Positions 1 through 7,773 of a stretch of 64,000 bases of DNA are shown here, one piece after another; the stretch's first letter is position 1; each line of letters opens with the position of its first letter. The stretch spans positions 62,001 to 126,000 of the forward strand of contig JACRPY010000004.1 of assembly GCA_016222945.1 (NCBI GenBank). The letters are read 5' to 3'. Made by a program: the position numbers and the translations under genes. This stretch comes from Methanobacterium sp. GTDB taxonomy: Archaea > Methanobacteriota > Methanobacteria > Methanobacteriales > Methanobacteriaceae. A model generated the notes under the pieces. It did not search any database. It was not told the DNA's origin and was given only the letters and a program-made list of their open reading frames with translations.

Positions 1-1
1 T

Positions 2-205
2 AGTGTATATCGTGAAAAAAGAGAAGAAGGAGATAAAAAATACCTTGGAAGAGAAGTATTATTAATAGGAGCTCTTACAGCATTCATATCTCAAGCAATT
101 GTAGGATTATTCATCATGAACAGATCTATAAACGGAACAGCACTTTTAACCTTCTTGTTTTTGAGTGCAATGGTTGTAAGCCATATATTGCTTATGAAAA
201 AATAA
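2..205 (+). CDS. Membrane protein, C-terminal part (gene enters from left edge)
   Basis: An open frame runs from the window edge to a TAA at 203-205. The visible 67 residues hold a charged stretch (R-E-K-R-E-E-G-D-K-K) followed by two hydrophobic segments, L-L-I-G-A-L-T-A-F-I-S and T-F-L-F-L-S-A-M-V-V, and end in M-K-K. This is the tail of a multi-pass membrane protein. The start lies outside the window and the family cannot be named. It is followed after 45 nt by the DUF1890 gene on the same strand. Confidence 0.6.
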   Translation, partial: SVYREKREEGDKKYLGREVLLIGALTAFISQAIVGLFIMNRSINGTALLTFLFLSAMVVSHILLMKK

Positions 206-250
206 ATAATCAATAAAATATTTCTTTAAAAATATATTGGGAGGATAAAT

Positions 251-715
251 ATGAAAAAAGCCCTGATATTGTTAGGATGTCCAGAATCACCCGCTCAGAC
301 ACCTATGGCAATATATGCAACAAATAAACTTAAAAAAATGGGTTATGAGGTTACAACAGCAAGCACACCTTCAGCAATGAAATTATTGGAAGTAGGGGAC
401 CCTGAAGGATTATATATTGAAAATAAAACTGATATTGAATCATGCCTTGAAAAACTGGATAAAGGCAGTTTTGATCTTCTTGTAGGGTTTGTGCACAAAG
501 ATGCGGCAGTTTCTTACTTTGTAACATTTTACAGTATTTTAAATACAACTTCCATTGCCTTAATATTTGAAAAAGACCCTGATATGCTCCAGGAGTTTGA
601 GAAAGCAGTTTTAGAAAGTACAGATGCAGAAATTGTGTCTGCAAGGGCTTATCATAATCCAACTCCTCTTAGGGTGAAGTTCGATAAAATGTTAAAAAAG
701 CTGGAGGTTGGATAA
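251..715 (+). CDS. DUF1890 family protein, methanogen-specific
   Basis: The 154-residue protein starts at an ATG behind a GGGAGG ribosome site. The start M-K-K-A-L-I-L-L-G-C-P-E-S-P and the phrases L-Y-I-E-N and V-G-F-V-H-K-D-A-A-V match my recollection of DUF1890, a small cytoplasmic alpha/beta protein conserved in methanogens and of unknown function. It is followed by the DUF1894 gene; the pair is commonly adjacent in methanogens (recalled, not checked). A strong hairpin (714-733) overlaps the stop codon and separates the two genes. The family call is fairly secure; no reaction can be assigned. Confidence 0.8.
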   Translation: MKKALILLGCPESPAQTPMAIYATNKLKKMGYEVTTASTPSAMKLLEVGDPEGLYIENKTDIESCLEKLDKGSFDLLVGFVHKDAAVSYFVTFYSILNTTSIALIFEKDPDMLQEFEKAVLESTDAEIVSARAYHNPTPLRVKFDKMLKKLEVG

Positions 716-762
716 AAATCCTGAAGGATTTTTCTAAACTCCAAAAAAATGAATTTTTGGAG
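714..762 (+). repeat. Two consecutive hairpins after the DUF1890 stop codon
   Basis: Hairpin 1 pairs AAAAATCCT (714-722) with AGGATTTTT (725-733) across a 2-nt loop. Hairpin 2 pairs CTCCAAAAA (739-747) with TTTTTGGAG (754-762); its GGAGG-like right arm resembles a ribosome binding site held in a stem. They belong with the modular hairpin elements seen again at 814-908 and elsewhere, but could also act as a local terminator or RNA stabiliser. Confidence 0.6.
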
Positions 763-813
763 GAATCTGGTGAAATTTAAGCCTTTAATGGTTAAATTAT
801 ATTGGGAGGTTGA

Positions 814-908
814 GAAAAATACGTAGTATTTTTCGAACATTCGAAAATCACTATTTTCGATGTTCCGAACACATAGTGTTCGTAAACCACCAAAATAGAA
901 AATTTTGG
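814..908 (+). repeat. Array of four modular hairpins in the DUF1894 leader
   Basis: Four perfect or near-perfect hairpins follow each other: GAAAAATAC/GTATTTTTC (814-834, loop 3), a bulged GAACA plus TCGAAAAT stem (835-865, loop 4), CGAACAC/GTGTTCG (866-882, loop ATA), and CCAAAAT/ATTTTGG (890-908). The last right arm runs directly into GGAGGAG, the ribosome site of the DUF1894 gene. GAGGTTGAGAAAA before the first stem recurs at 8499 and, on the other strand, near 19980. Confidence 0.75.
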
Positions 909-917
909 AGGAGTATT

Positions 918-1220
918 ATGTTCTGCCTTGAAACATATTTACAGGAATCAGACGATTATGAAATATTATTGTCCAGAGCAGGTTTTAAAGACTGTGCTAA
1001 GGTTATTGAAGAAAACGCCCCTGAAATAATTTATATTAACCCTGGAGAAAAAGTATTAGGGGCAAGAATTATTGGAATACCTCCGATAGCTATTGGAATT
1101 AATGAAGAAAAAGGTACAATCTTGTTTCCTTACACTAAACCTTGTTATGGGACTGCTGCAGTTGAAATACCTGTAGATCAAGAAGAAATAGATAAAGTCA
1201 GGGAATTAAATATCAAATGA
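918..1220 (+). CDS. DUF1894 family protein, methanogen-specific
   Basis: The 100-residue protein M-F-C-L-E-T-Y-L-Q-E-S-D-D-Y-E starts at the ATG at 918, directly after TTTTGGAGGAG; an upstream in-frame extension would run through the hairpin array and is rejected. Motifs such as P-G-E-K-V-L-G-A-R-I-I-G-I-P-P and F-P-Y-T-K-P-C-Y-G fit DUF1894 as I recall it. The function is unknown. It follows the DUF1890 gene on the same strand, so the two may share a transcript, with the hairpins between them controlling its translation or stability (inference). Confidence 0.8.
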   Translation: MFCLETYLQESDDYEILLSRAGFKDCAKVIEENAPEIIYINPGEKVLGARIIGIPPIAIGINEEKGTILFPYTKPCYGTAAVEIPVDQEEIDKVRELNIK

Positions 1221-1298
1221 TGTTAATTTTCTTTATTTTTTTTTAAATTACTTATTTCAATGTTTTTTGTTGTTTTTCACTTAATTTTTAATGGAAAC

Positions 1299-1400
1299 TT
1301 TTAAATAATATTTATGACTATTAGTCATTAAAGACCATTGGACATTAATGACTTATCAATAATAATGGGATATAAAAGTCATTTATGGAAAATATTGACT
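1299..1400 (+). promoter_or_regulatory. Promoter with repeated TGACT/AGTCA boxes
   Basis: A TATA-like TTTTAAATAATA (1299-1310) is followed by the palindrome TGACTATTAGTCA (1315-1327). More half-sites follow: TGACT at 1349-1353, AGTCA at 1377-1381 and TGACT at 1396-1400. A second TATA-like stretch, GGGATATAAAAG, lies at 1368-1378. The arrangement looks like a repressor or activator operator controlling the zinc-finger membrane protein array that starts at 1424. The regulator is not identified. Confidence 0.5.
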
Positions 1401-1423
1401 TAAAATTTATTAGGGGGTTTTAA

Positions 1424-1771
1424 ATGAGGAATAAAGATAAATTAATGACAGGATTAGTTGTTGCAATATTATTAATTGGAATTGGAGCATATTATGCCTT
1501 TCAATATTCTAGTACTCTAGCAATAACATTGACTAATCAAAGTAATATAACAGGTGATGATCAGGTTAAAGGAGATACTGGCCAGTCTGGCAATGTTAAA
1601 AAATCAAGTAATCAGACCACTGATAGCAAATATGTAACCACATACTGTAAAAGATGTGGAAAAGCTTTTAAGCAACTGAAAAATGGGCCAGGATATAATT
1701 ACTGCGAAGAATGTATGAATAGTCCAGAAGTACAGAAAGAATGGGAAAAAGAAACGGAAGGAACTCCTTAA
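1424..1771 (+). CDS. Signal-anchored protein with one zinc ribbon
   Basis: The 115-residue protein has a basic start (M-R-N-K-D-K), one membrane segment at about residues 8-27, a low-complexity Asn/Ser/Gln linker, and a zinc-binding motif Y-C-K-R-C-G-K ... Y-C-E-E-C in the last third. The positive-inside rule predicts the zinc ribbon on the outer face of the membrane. It opens an array of five similar proteins ending at 4271. The ATG lies behind a GGGGG-rich site. The function is unknown. Confidence 0.65.
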   Translation: MRNKDKLMTGLVVAILLIGIGAYYAFQYSSTLAITLTNQSNITGDDQVKGDTGQSGNVKKSSNQTTDSKYVTTYCKRCGKAFKQLKNGPGYNYCEECMNSPEVQKEWEKETEGTP

Positions 1772-1819
1772 TTACCTAAAATGCATTGAATTATTATTAA
1801 AATTGAAAAGGTGGTGAAA

Positions 1820-2347
1820 ATGAGGAATAAATTTAAATTGCACATAGGATTATTAGTTGCAGTGGTTATTGTTGGCGTTAGTTTAGGATATGCATCTTTT
1901 ACAACAGGAAGTTTAATGCAGGAAATACCTATTATAAAAACTTTAACAAAAATGAGTGAAAATAATGAACCATCTAATAGTTCTGGAAGTCAAAATAGTC
2001 AGGGAAATCAGGATAATCAATATCAAACTACTTCAAATAATGTTGGTGATGATAATTTTACACAAAATTCAAATCAGATCCAGATAATTGAAAAGAAACC
2101 AATTTTTACTGTTATTATGACCTGTAAAAATTGTCAAGGTATTGGTAATGTGCCTTGCACAAATCCAGAATGTGAAAATGGAATTATGAAATGGAGTTGG
2201 AGACCCGGAAGTCCAGGTCACGGAATTTCGGTACTATGTGAGGTGTGTAAAGGCTCTGGTAAATTAACGTGTCCCGTATGTAAAGGCACTGGTAAAATGG
2301 AACTTAAAGTAAGAAATATAATTGATCAGGATAAGATCAGCCGATAA
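1820..2347 (+). CDS. Signal-anchored protein with DnaJ-like zinc modules
   Basis: I place the start at ATG 1820 (M-R-N-K-F-K-L-H) because AAGGTGGTGA lies just upstream; a GTG nine bases earlier is the alternative. An N-terminal membrane helix is followed by a long Asn/Gln/Ser linker and then C-K-N-C-Q-G-I-G, C-E-V-C-K-G-S-G and C-P-V-C-K-G-T-G, the CxxCxGxG signature of the DnaJ cysteine-rich domain. There is no J domain. Topology suggests the zinc domain is extracytoplasmic. It is the second member of the array; its role is not known. Confidence 0.65.
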   Translation: MRNKFKLHIGLLVAVVIVGVSLGYASFTTGSLMQEIPIIKTLTKMSENNEPSNSSGSQNSQGNQDNQYQTTSNNVGDDNFTQNSNQIQIIEKKPIFTVIMTCKNCQGIGNVPCTNPECENGIMKWSWRPGSPGHGISVLCEVCKGSGKLTCPVCKGTGKMELKVRNIIDQDKISR

Positions 2348-2358
2348 GGGGGATTAAA

Positions 2359-2826
2359 ATGCAGAATAAACATAAAATATGGATTATTTGTTTAGGTATA
2401 TTTTTGTTAGCTGTTGCGATTGTGGGATTTGCAAGTACTGAGGTTCCTTCTTTAGTAATAACAGATCCTAATTCAACTTCAAATTCCAGTAATAGTGTAA
2501 GTCATAGTGTATCTACAGGTAAAGTTAACGGAACTCAAAATCTACAGCAAACTACACCACCAATTACACAACCAACTCCAATGAAACAATGTACAAAATG
2601 TGGAGGCACTGGAGAAATAACATGTACAAAGTGTAATGGAGTTTTCAAATGGAAAGAATGCCCTAATTGCCATGATATTGTTCCATACCCTTCATATTAT
2701 ACTGGTTGCGGGTGTACATTGAATAAATTTGGATATTATACAAATTATGTAGTAAAAACATGTGAATGTGGCGATGGGAAAGTAACTTGTCCGAAGTGTA
2801 ATGGAGCAACACAAGTACCTGCATAA
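2359..2826 (+). CDS. Signal-anchored protein with DnaJ-like zinc modules (paralogue A)
   Basis: The 155-residue protein has a membrane helix at about residues 8-25, a Ser/Thr/Asn linker, then C-T-K-C-G-G-T-G, C-T-K-C-N-G, C-P-N-C-H and C-P-K-C-N-G motifs. It starts 11 nt after the previous stop behind AAGGGGG. Its first 70 residues are nearly identical to those of the next gene, including silent positions, which indicates a recent tandem duplication; the zinc region differs more. No enzymatic function can be assigned. Confidence 0.65.
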   Translation: MQNKHKIWIICLGIFLLAVAIVGFASTEVPSLVITDPNSTSNSSNSVSHSVSTGKVNGTQNLQQTTPPITQPTPMKQCTKCGGTGEITCTKCNGVFKWKECPNCHDIVPYPSYYTGCGCTLNKFGYYTNYVVKTCECGDGKVTCPKCNGATQVPA

Positions 2827-2875
2827 ATAGGAGTAAATGAATTAGATAAATAAAAAAATGTAATGGGGAATCAAA

Positions 2876-3358
2876 TTGAAGAATAAACATAAAATATGGA
2901 TACTTGTGGGAGTTCTATTTTTGTTAGCTGTAGCGATTGTGGGATTTGCGAGTACTGAGGTTCCTTCTTTGGTAATAACAGACCCTAATTCAACTTCAAA
3001 TTCCAGTAATGGTATAAGTCATAGTGTATCTACAGGTAAAGTTAACGGAACTCAAAATACTCAAAATCTACAGCAAACTACTCCTCAAACTCAAATGAAA
3101 CAATGTACAAAATGTGGAGGTAAAGGAACAATACCATGCTCTAATTGTGGAGGTACGGATAAAATCACATGTAAAATTTGTGGTGGGGATGGTACCTATA
3201 ACTATGGAGGTTGTTTTGTTGGTTGTCAATATTGTGGTGGAAGCGGTCCTGGATCTCCAAATTTCGTTCGAGGTTCTGGAAAAGTTGATTGTCCTAGATG
3301 TATTGATGGTCAAATAACTTGTCCGATGTGTAATGGAGCAAAAGAAATCCCAGCTTAA
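2876..3358 (+). CDS. Signal-anchored protein with DnaJ-like zinc modules (paralogue B)
   Basis: The gene starts at a TTG (M-K-N-K-H-K-I-W) behind GGGG, inferred from alignment with the preceding paralogue. The N-terminal helix and linker copy that gene almost exactly. The C-terminal half holds C-T-K-C-G-G-K-G, C-S-N-C-G-G, C-K-I-C-G-G-D-G, C-Q-Y-C-G-G-S-G and C-P-M-C-N-G, so it carries more intact CxxCxGxG repeats than paralogue A. The zinc domain is predicted to face outward. The function is unknown. Confidence 0.65.
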   Translation: MKNKHKIWILVGVLFLLAVAIVGFASTEVPSLVITDPNSTSNSSNGISHSVSTGKVNGTQNTQNLQQTTPQTQMKQCTKCGGKGTIPCSNCGGTDKITCKICGGDGTYNYGGCFVGCQYCGGSGPGSPNFVRGSGKVDCPRCIDGQITCPMCNGAKEIPA

Positions 3359-3388
3359 GATTATATCTCAAATAAGGAGAGTGAAATC

Positions 3389-3778
3389 ATGTTCTGTGTT
3401 GATTGTGGATATGAATTAGGTGAAGATGCTAATTTCTGCATTAATTGTGGGCAGGATTTAACCAAACATCAGAATGTTCCTGAAGCAGTTAATGTCGGAT
3501 TTGAATATAATTCAGAAATTAATGAAGCTGAAGAGGCAGAAATGGATGATAATAGTAGTGTAAAATTAGATGATAAACTAAATAATTTAACAGATATCAT
3601 ATCTAAACTGCAGGATGAAAACAATCAATTGAGAGAAGAGCTTGAAAAGTATAAAAATAGACCAAAATCTTCTGTTTCTAAAAGTAAATCTGAAATAATT
3701 AGAAAAAAAATGCCAAAACCAGATAGAGAGAAAAAAGTGGATCTGGTGGACCGATTTAAGAAATGGTACAATGAGTAG
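3389..3778 (+). CDS. Zinc ribbon and coiled-coil protein
   Basis: The 129-residue soluble protein starts with a double-CxxC zinc ribbon, F-C-V-D-C-G-Y-E-L ... F-C-I-N-C-G-Q-D-L. A heptad-like coiled coil follows at about residues 65-90 (L-N-N-L-T-D-I-I-S-K-L-Q-D-E-N), and the tail is basic (K-P-D-R-E-K-K). No membrane segment is visible, so it differs from its array neighbours and may be the cytoplasmic partner of the group (inference). Confidence 0.6.
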   Translation: MFCVDCGYELGEDANFCINCGQDLTKHQNVPEAVNVGFEYNSEINEAEEAEMDDNSSVKLDDKLNNLTDIISKLQDENNQLREELEKYKNRPKSSVSKSKSEIIRKKMPKPDREKKVDLVDRFKKWYNE

Positions 3779-3869
3779 TAGTTATGAAATTTAATCATTG
3801 AAACAAATCTAAAAACTTATCCTCCGTAATAAGGGGCGTTATTTGGTTTTTCAAAGTAGTAGTGATAAA

Positions 3870-4271
3870 ATGAAAAATAAACATAAGTTATTAATAGGTT
3901 TAGTTGCATTGATAATTTTAGTTATAGGAGTTGTGGGCGGATTTAGTAGTCTCCAGAATACAGAATTGCAGATACCAACTACAATTAATCAGACAGATAA
4001 TAACCAAACAGACAATCAGGTTAATAAAAATACTACTAAACTTAATCAAAAATCTAAACAGCCTTCAAATACAGTTTGTACTAAATGTAATGGTAGGGGA
4101 ATTGTAAAATGTTTAACATGTGGAGGTACAGGTCTTGTCACATGTACTAAATGTCATGGCTCCGGTGTTAGATATGGGAATGGTTGGTGTGAAACTTGTG
4201 ACTGTCAATCTGGAAAAACAAGATGTCTTGTCTGTAATAACGGATGGATCAGTTGCAGTGCTTGGTGGTAA
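3870..4271 (+). CDS. Signal-anchored protein with DnaJ-like zinc modules
   Basis: I use ATG 3870 (M-K-N-K-H-K-L-L) preceded by GTGATAAA; an upstream TTG adds nine residues unlike the paralogues. There is one membrane helix, an Asn/Gln/Thr linker, then C-T-K-C-N-G-R-G, C-L-T-C-G-G-T-G, C-T-K-C-H-G-S-G and C-L-V-C-N-N-G. This is the closest match in the array to a full DnaJ cysteine-rich domain, again without a J domain. It is predicted to face outward; the role is not known. Confidence 0.65.
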   Translation: MKNKHKLLIGLVALIILVIGVVGGFSSLQNTELQIPTTINQTDNNQTDNQVNKNTTKLNQKSKQPSNTVCTKCNGRGIVKCLTCGGTGLVTCTKCHGSGVRYGNGWCETCDCQSGKTRCLVCNNGWISCSAWW

Positions 4272-4488
4272 AGGTAAAGTTTAATTATAAATAATATAAC
4301 TCCAATTTAATAGAATTAGTAGGAAAAAGAGAATAAAATGGATTTATAATGAGTAATGAACTTAAATTGAGTTCAAATAGTAGATGATACAACTAATTTT
4401 ATATCCGTTAAAGGAAGTAAAATCAATTTATATTCTTTTTACAGTTTAAATGAAAAATACAAATAGAATCATATCATTAGGTCATATT

Positions 4489-5514
4489 ATGAGCAAAAGA
4501 ATGGAACGTAAGAAAGAAGAAAAGAAAAAAGTCATATTGGACGCTGCTGAGGAATTAATCGCAAAAAAAAGTATAATTTATATGACTATGGATCAAGTAG
4601 CTAAAGAAGCAGATGTAGCTAAAGGAACCCTTTATCTTTATTTTAAAAATAAGGAGAGTTTATGTGCTGCAGTCAATACCAGGCTCAACCGAGAAATAAA
4701 CTGCTGTATAAAGGAAAAGATGGATTTATATGCTACTGGCTCGGAGAAAACTTTAGCTGTGGGGACTGCAATTATAGAATATTCCATTAAAAATCCACAA
4801 AAATGGAAAACAGCAACTGAACTTTATCAGATGAGTATTGACAACCCTGAAGATCCCAATGTGCAGGAATTTATGGGTGAAGTCAACAAAATGGTGCACA
4901 TGCTTGCTGCAGCTTACCGTCAAGGTATTAGTGAAGGGGACATACGTAAAGATGTAGATCCAGTTCCGACGGCCATATATAACCGAATGGCATTTTCCAA
5001 TGTCTTAGCTCTCACATCAGAGCAAAGCATGGTATTAAAACTTAATGATATAAGTCAAAAGCGCTATTTATCTGTGGCATGGAATTTGATTAATAGATCC
5101 ACCCATATAAAACCATCTTTAAGAGAAGAGAGTGATAAATCACTGGAATATCATAGATCAGAAGAGGATATAGGGAAGGAAATTAAAACAATGGCGGATT
5201 CCATGGGATTGCAAGCTGAAGACGCAGTGCAAATCAGGGATGCTTGGTTAACATTGACTCGGATCATTATGGGAGGTGTTGAACATGAAACCATAGAAAA
5301 CACCTCAAATCGTGTTATAGAAAATGTAACTTTGTGTCCGGCCTTCAATTCGCATAAAGAAACAGGTGCCACTCCTGATAAAAATATGATTGAAGGTTGT
5401 CCGAGATATTGTACTATTCTAGTCGAAACCTTAAATTCCAAATACGCCCCACGATTCACCAAAAAAATGTGTGCAGGTGATGATTTCTGTGAAGTTATTA
5501 TTGAGTTAAAATAA
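4489..5514 (+). CDS. TetR/AcrR-type regulator with Cys-rich C-terminal domain
   Basis: The start is taken at ATG 4489 (M-S-K-R-M-E-R-K-K) with AGGT upstream; an ATG at 4450 is the alternative. Residues 1-60 form a TetR helix-turn-helix (I-L-D-A-A-E-E-L-I, M-T-M-D-Q-V-A-K-E-A, G-T-L-Y-L-Y-F-K-N-K-E). At about 340 residues it is longer than the usual 190-210. The extra C-terminal portion holds C-P-A-F, G-C-P-R-Y-C and M-C-A-G-D-D-F-C-E, resembling the Cys-containing tail of ATC-hydrolase-like or V4R-like domains. It may sense a thiol-reactive ligand or metal (inference). The target is unknown; the adjacent flavin-type gene at 5651 is a candidate. Confidence 0.75.
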   Translation: MSKRMERKKEEKKKVILDAAEELIAKKSIIYMTMDQVAKEADVAKGTLYLYFKNKESLCAAVNTRLNREINCCIKEKMDLYATGSEKTLAVGTAIIEYSIKNPQKWKTATELYQMSIDNPEDPNVQEFMGEVNKMVHMLAAAYRQGISEGDIRKDVDPVPTAIYNRMAFSNVLALTSEQSMVLKLNDISQKRYLSVAWNLINRSTHIKPSLREESDKSLEYHRSEEDIGKEIKTMADSMGLQAEDAVQIRDAWLTLTRIIMGGVEHETIENTSNRVIENVTLCPAFNSHKETGATPDKNMIEGCPRYCTILVETLNSKYAPRFTKKMCAGDDFCEVIIELK

Positions 5515-5650
5515 GAAAAATACTCACTAATTTCAATCAAACACATAATAATTTTTTTATTTTTTAGCAGATAGTATATTAAATTATATTATGTAAATAG
5601 TAAAGTCTTTTAGGGAGGTTTTGAGATAAAAATAAAGGGGGAGATAATTT

Positions 5651-6079
5651 ATGGATTTAAAAGACTGTATAAAATTTGCAAATGAAACACCTGTTTGCTA
5701 TTTGGCAACAGTTGACGGAGACCAGCCAAGGGTAAGGGCGCTGGGGTTCTGGTTTGCAGATGAAAATGGATTCTATTTCCAGATAGGGTCTATAAAAGAG
5801 ATGTACGGACAACTGCAAAAAAATCCTAAAGTTGAAGCATGTTTCTGGAAGCCAGACGAAACAACTGGAACAATGATGAGAGTAGCTGGAGAAATAGAGT
5901 TTTTAAATGATCCAGAACTAAAAAAGAAGGTTTTAGAAGACAGACCATTTCTTAAAGAATTTGGCATGACCTTTGACCATCCAGGACTTGTAATTTTCCG
6001 TATTGCCAATGGTGAAGCTTATTTCTGGACAATGGCAACCAATTTTGAGCCTAAAAAGTTCATAAAATTTGGAGATTAA
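5651..6079 (+). CDS. Pyridoxamine 5'-phosphate oxidase-like FMN-binding protein
   Basis: The 142-residue protein shows the split-barrel signature of PPOX-like flavoproteins: T-P-V-C-Y-L-A-T-V-D-G-D-Q-P-R-V-R-A-L, F-Y-F-Q-I-G-S-I-K-E-M-Y, and K-V-E-A-C-F-W. Members bind FMN or F420 and usually reduce small molecules; the substrate is not predictable here. A strong GGGGGAG site lies before the ATG. It stands 136 nt downstream of the TetR gene and may be its target. Confidence 0.8.
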   Translation: MDLKDCIKFANETPVCYLATVDGDQPRVRALGFWFADENGFYFQIGSIKEMYGQLQKNPKVEACFWKPDETTGTMMRVAGEIEFLNDPELKKKVLEDRPFLKEFGMTFDHPGLVIFRIANGEAYFWTMATNFEPKKFIKFGD

Positions 6080-6122
6080 TTTTCTTTTTTTTTATTTGTT
6101 TATAACTCCTTTCGGTGATTAA

Positions 6123-6773
6123 ATGTCTGATGAAAATATTAAATTTTGGGCAGAAATGTCAAGTAGATATGATTCAGTTATAGATGATATCTTTGGGGGA
6201 AACATAAGGCCCAAAATACTGGAAAAGTTGAATGAAGAAGAAGATATGGGAAAATTAATTGAACTTGGTTGCGGTACAGGATATTTCACAAAAACACTTG
6301 CGAATAAATCGGAAAGCATTACTTCAACTGATATTTCAGAGGAAATGCTGGAAATTGCAAAGGAACGATTAAAAGAATGTAATGAAATTAAATTTCATGT
6401 TATGGATTTTCAAGATTGCAAATTCGATGATGGAACTTTTGACACGGTATTCATGGGATTGGTTCTTCTTTTTGCTGATGATCCCCTGGAAGCTCTTAAA
6501 GAGAGCCGTCGGATTTTAAAATCTGAAGGTGCAATCATTATAGCGGATCCAGATATTTCTTTTTTATCATTTTATGGAATGTTAAAATTCAGATTTAGAG
6601 CACTTTTAAAATACCGTAGAGTTCCATCTACAGGTCATCTTTTAAACCAAAAAAAGATAGTAGATATGCTGGATAAAACAGGATTTGAAGTAGTCAAAAA
6701 GGAAATTATTCAAGATGAGTCTAACCCTTACAGTATTTCAGCTAATTATATCAAAGCAAAAATCTCCAAGTAG
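6123..6773 (+). CDS. Class I SAM-dependent methyltransferase
   Basis: The 216-residue protein has the SAM-binding motif I L-I-E-L-G-C-G-T-G-Y-F-T at about residues 43-54, the acidic T-D-I-S motif II, and a motif IV-like F-D-T-V-F-M-G-L-V. This is the Methyltransf_11 type, acting on small molecules or cofactors in the cytoplasm. The substrate is not evident. It sits alone between the flavoprotein and the beta-lactamase-fold gene, with about 130 AT-rich bases after it. Confidence 0.8.
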   Translation: MSDENIKFWAEMSSRYDSVIDDIFGGNIRPKILEKLNEEEDMGKLIELGCGTGYFTKTLANKSESITSTDISEEMLEIAKERLKECNEIKFHVMDFQDCKFDDGTFDTVFMGLVLLFADDPLEALKESRRILKSEGAIIIADPDISFLSFYGMLKFRFRALLKYRRVPSTGHLLNQKKIVDMLDKTGFEVVKKEIIQDESNPYSISANYIKAKISK

Positions 6774-6904
6774 CGTTATTAAACTTTTAATATGTTAAAT
6801 ACTGGTTTAAAAAGTTTTATTTATTCTGCATGCTACATTATAATATTAAAATGATTATTTTGATAATATAAATAATTTTAAGAGATTTAAATGAGTGAAT
6901 TAAA

Positions 6905-7747
6905 ATGAAAATAACGATATTACTTGAAAATACCAAACTAAAAGACTCTAACTTTAGTGTAGAAAATGGACTTTCAATGTTAATCGAAAAAGACTCATTT
7001 AATATCCTTTTTGATACAGGGGGCCCTGAAGAAAGCGTAATTAAAAATGCAGTAGAAATTGGTATTGATCTTTCTAAAGTTGATGCAGTGGTTATATCTC
7101 ATGGACATGATGACCATACTGGAGGATTACTAAAATTCTTACAAATTAACGATAAAGCTCCAGTTTATCTTAAAAAAGAAGCTTTAAATCCACATTATGC
7201 TAAATTTCCTGATGGAGAGAAACAAATCAGTATGGATGACAAAATAACCCAAAACTATGCAAATAGGCTAAAATTTGTTGATAAAATTACAGAAATTGCT
7301 CCAGGAATATTTATAATTCCCCAAATCGAGAAAAAATTTCCTATTCCTTCCAGTAATCAAGTTCTATTTGAAAAACAGAATGAAAATCTGGTTCGAGACA
7401 CTTTTAAACATGAATTATTCATGGTAATTGAAAATGATAACGATTTAATTGTTTTTTCTGGTTGTGGGCATACGGGAATTAAAAATATTGTAAACACAAC
7501 TAAGAATATGTTTCCAAACAAAAAATTAGATGCTGTAATCGGCGGATTCCACCTTCAAGCTGGTAGTTTAAATTATGCATTTGCAAAAGTTGAAGAAATT
7601 GAAGATATGGCGCATTGGCTGAAAGAAGAAGTTGCTGGACAGATTTACACAGGACACTGCACTGGAGAACGAGGAATGAATATAATGGAACCTATTTTAA
7701 ATGATAAACTTGAAAGAATTTACACTGGAATGAAAATTGAGTTATGA
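6905..7747 (+). CDS. Metallo-beta-lactamase-fold hydrolase, dihydropterin/RFAP-synthase-like family
   Basis: The 280-residue protein carries L-F-D-T-G-G, the metal-binding S-H-G-H-D-D-H-T-G-G, V-F-S-G-C-G-H-T-G, G-G-F-H-L and T-G-H-C-T-G, all in the order of the MBL-fold subfamily annotated as 7,8-dihydropterin-6-methyl-4-(beta-D-ribofuranosyl)-aminobenzene-5'-phosphate synthase (MJ0301-like). That annotation is only partly tested; a role in pterin or C1-carrier metabolism is likely but the exact substrate is uncertain. The canonical beta-RFAP synthase is a different gene at 56055. Confidence 0.75.
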   Translation: MKITILLENTKLKDSNFSVENGLSMLIEKDSFNILFDTGGPEESVIKNAVEIGIDLSKVDAVVISHGHDDHTGGLLKFLQINDKAPVYLKKEALNPHYAKFPDGEKQISMDDKITQNYANRLKFVDKITEIAPGIFIIPQIEKKFPIPSSNQVLFEKQNENLVRDTFKHELFMVIENDNDLIVFSGCGHTGIKNIVNTTKNMFPNKKLDAVIGGFHLQAGSLNYAFAKVEEIEDMAHWLKEEVAGQIYTGHCTGERGMNIMEPILNDKLERIYTGMKIEL

Positions 7748-7773
7748 TGTTGTTTTCAAAAATAAAAAAGAAT

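Noticed and set aside
810..917. N-terminal extension of the DUF1894 protein from an upstream start
   Set aside because: The extension is encoded entirely by hairpin repeats, and a strong ribosome site marks the ATG at 918.
2663..2890. Minus-strand frames opposite the zinc-finger genes
   Set aside because: Antisense shadow without a ribosome site; the plus-strand genes have clear motifs.
6905..7747. Calling this MBL-fold gene the true beta-RFAP synthase
   Set aside because: The GHMP-type gene at 56055 has the full signature of the characterised enzyme; the MBL family annotation is less certain.
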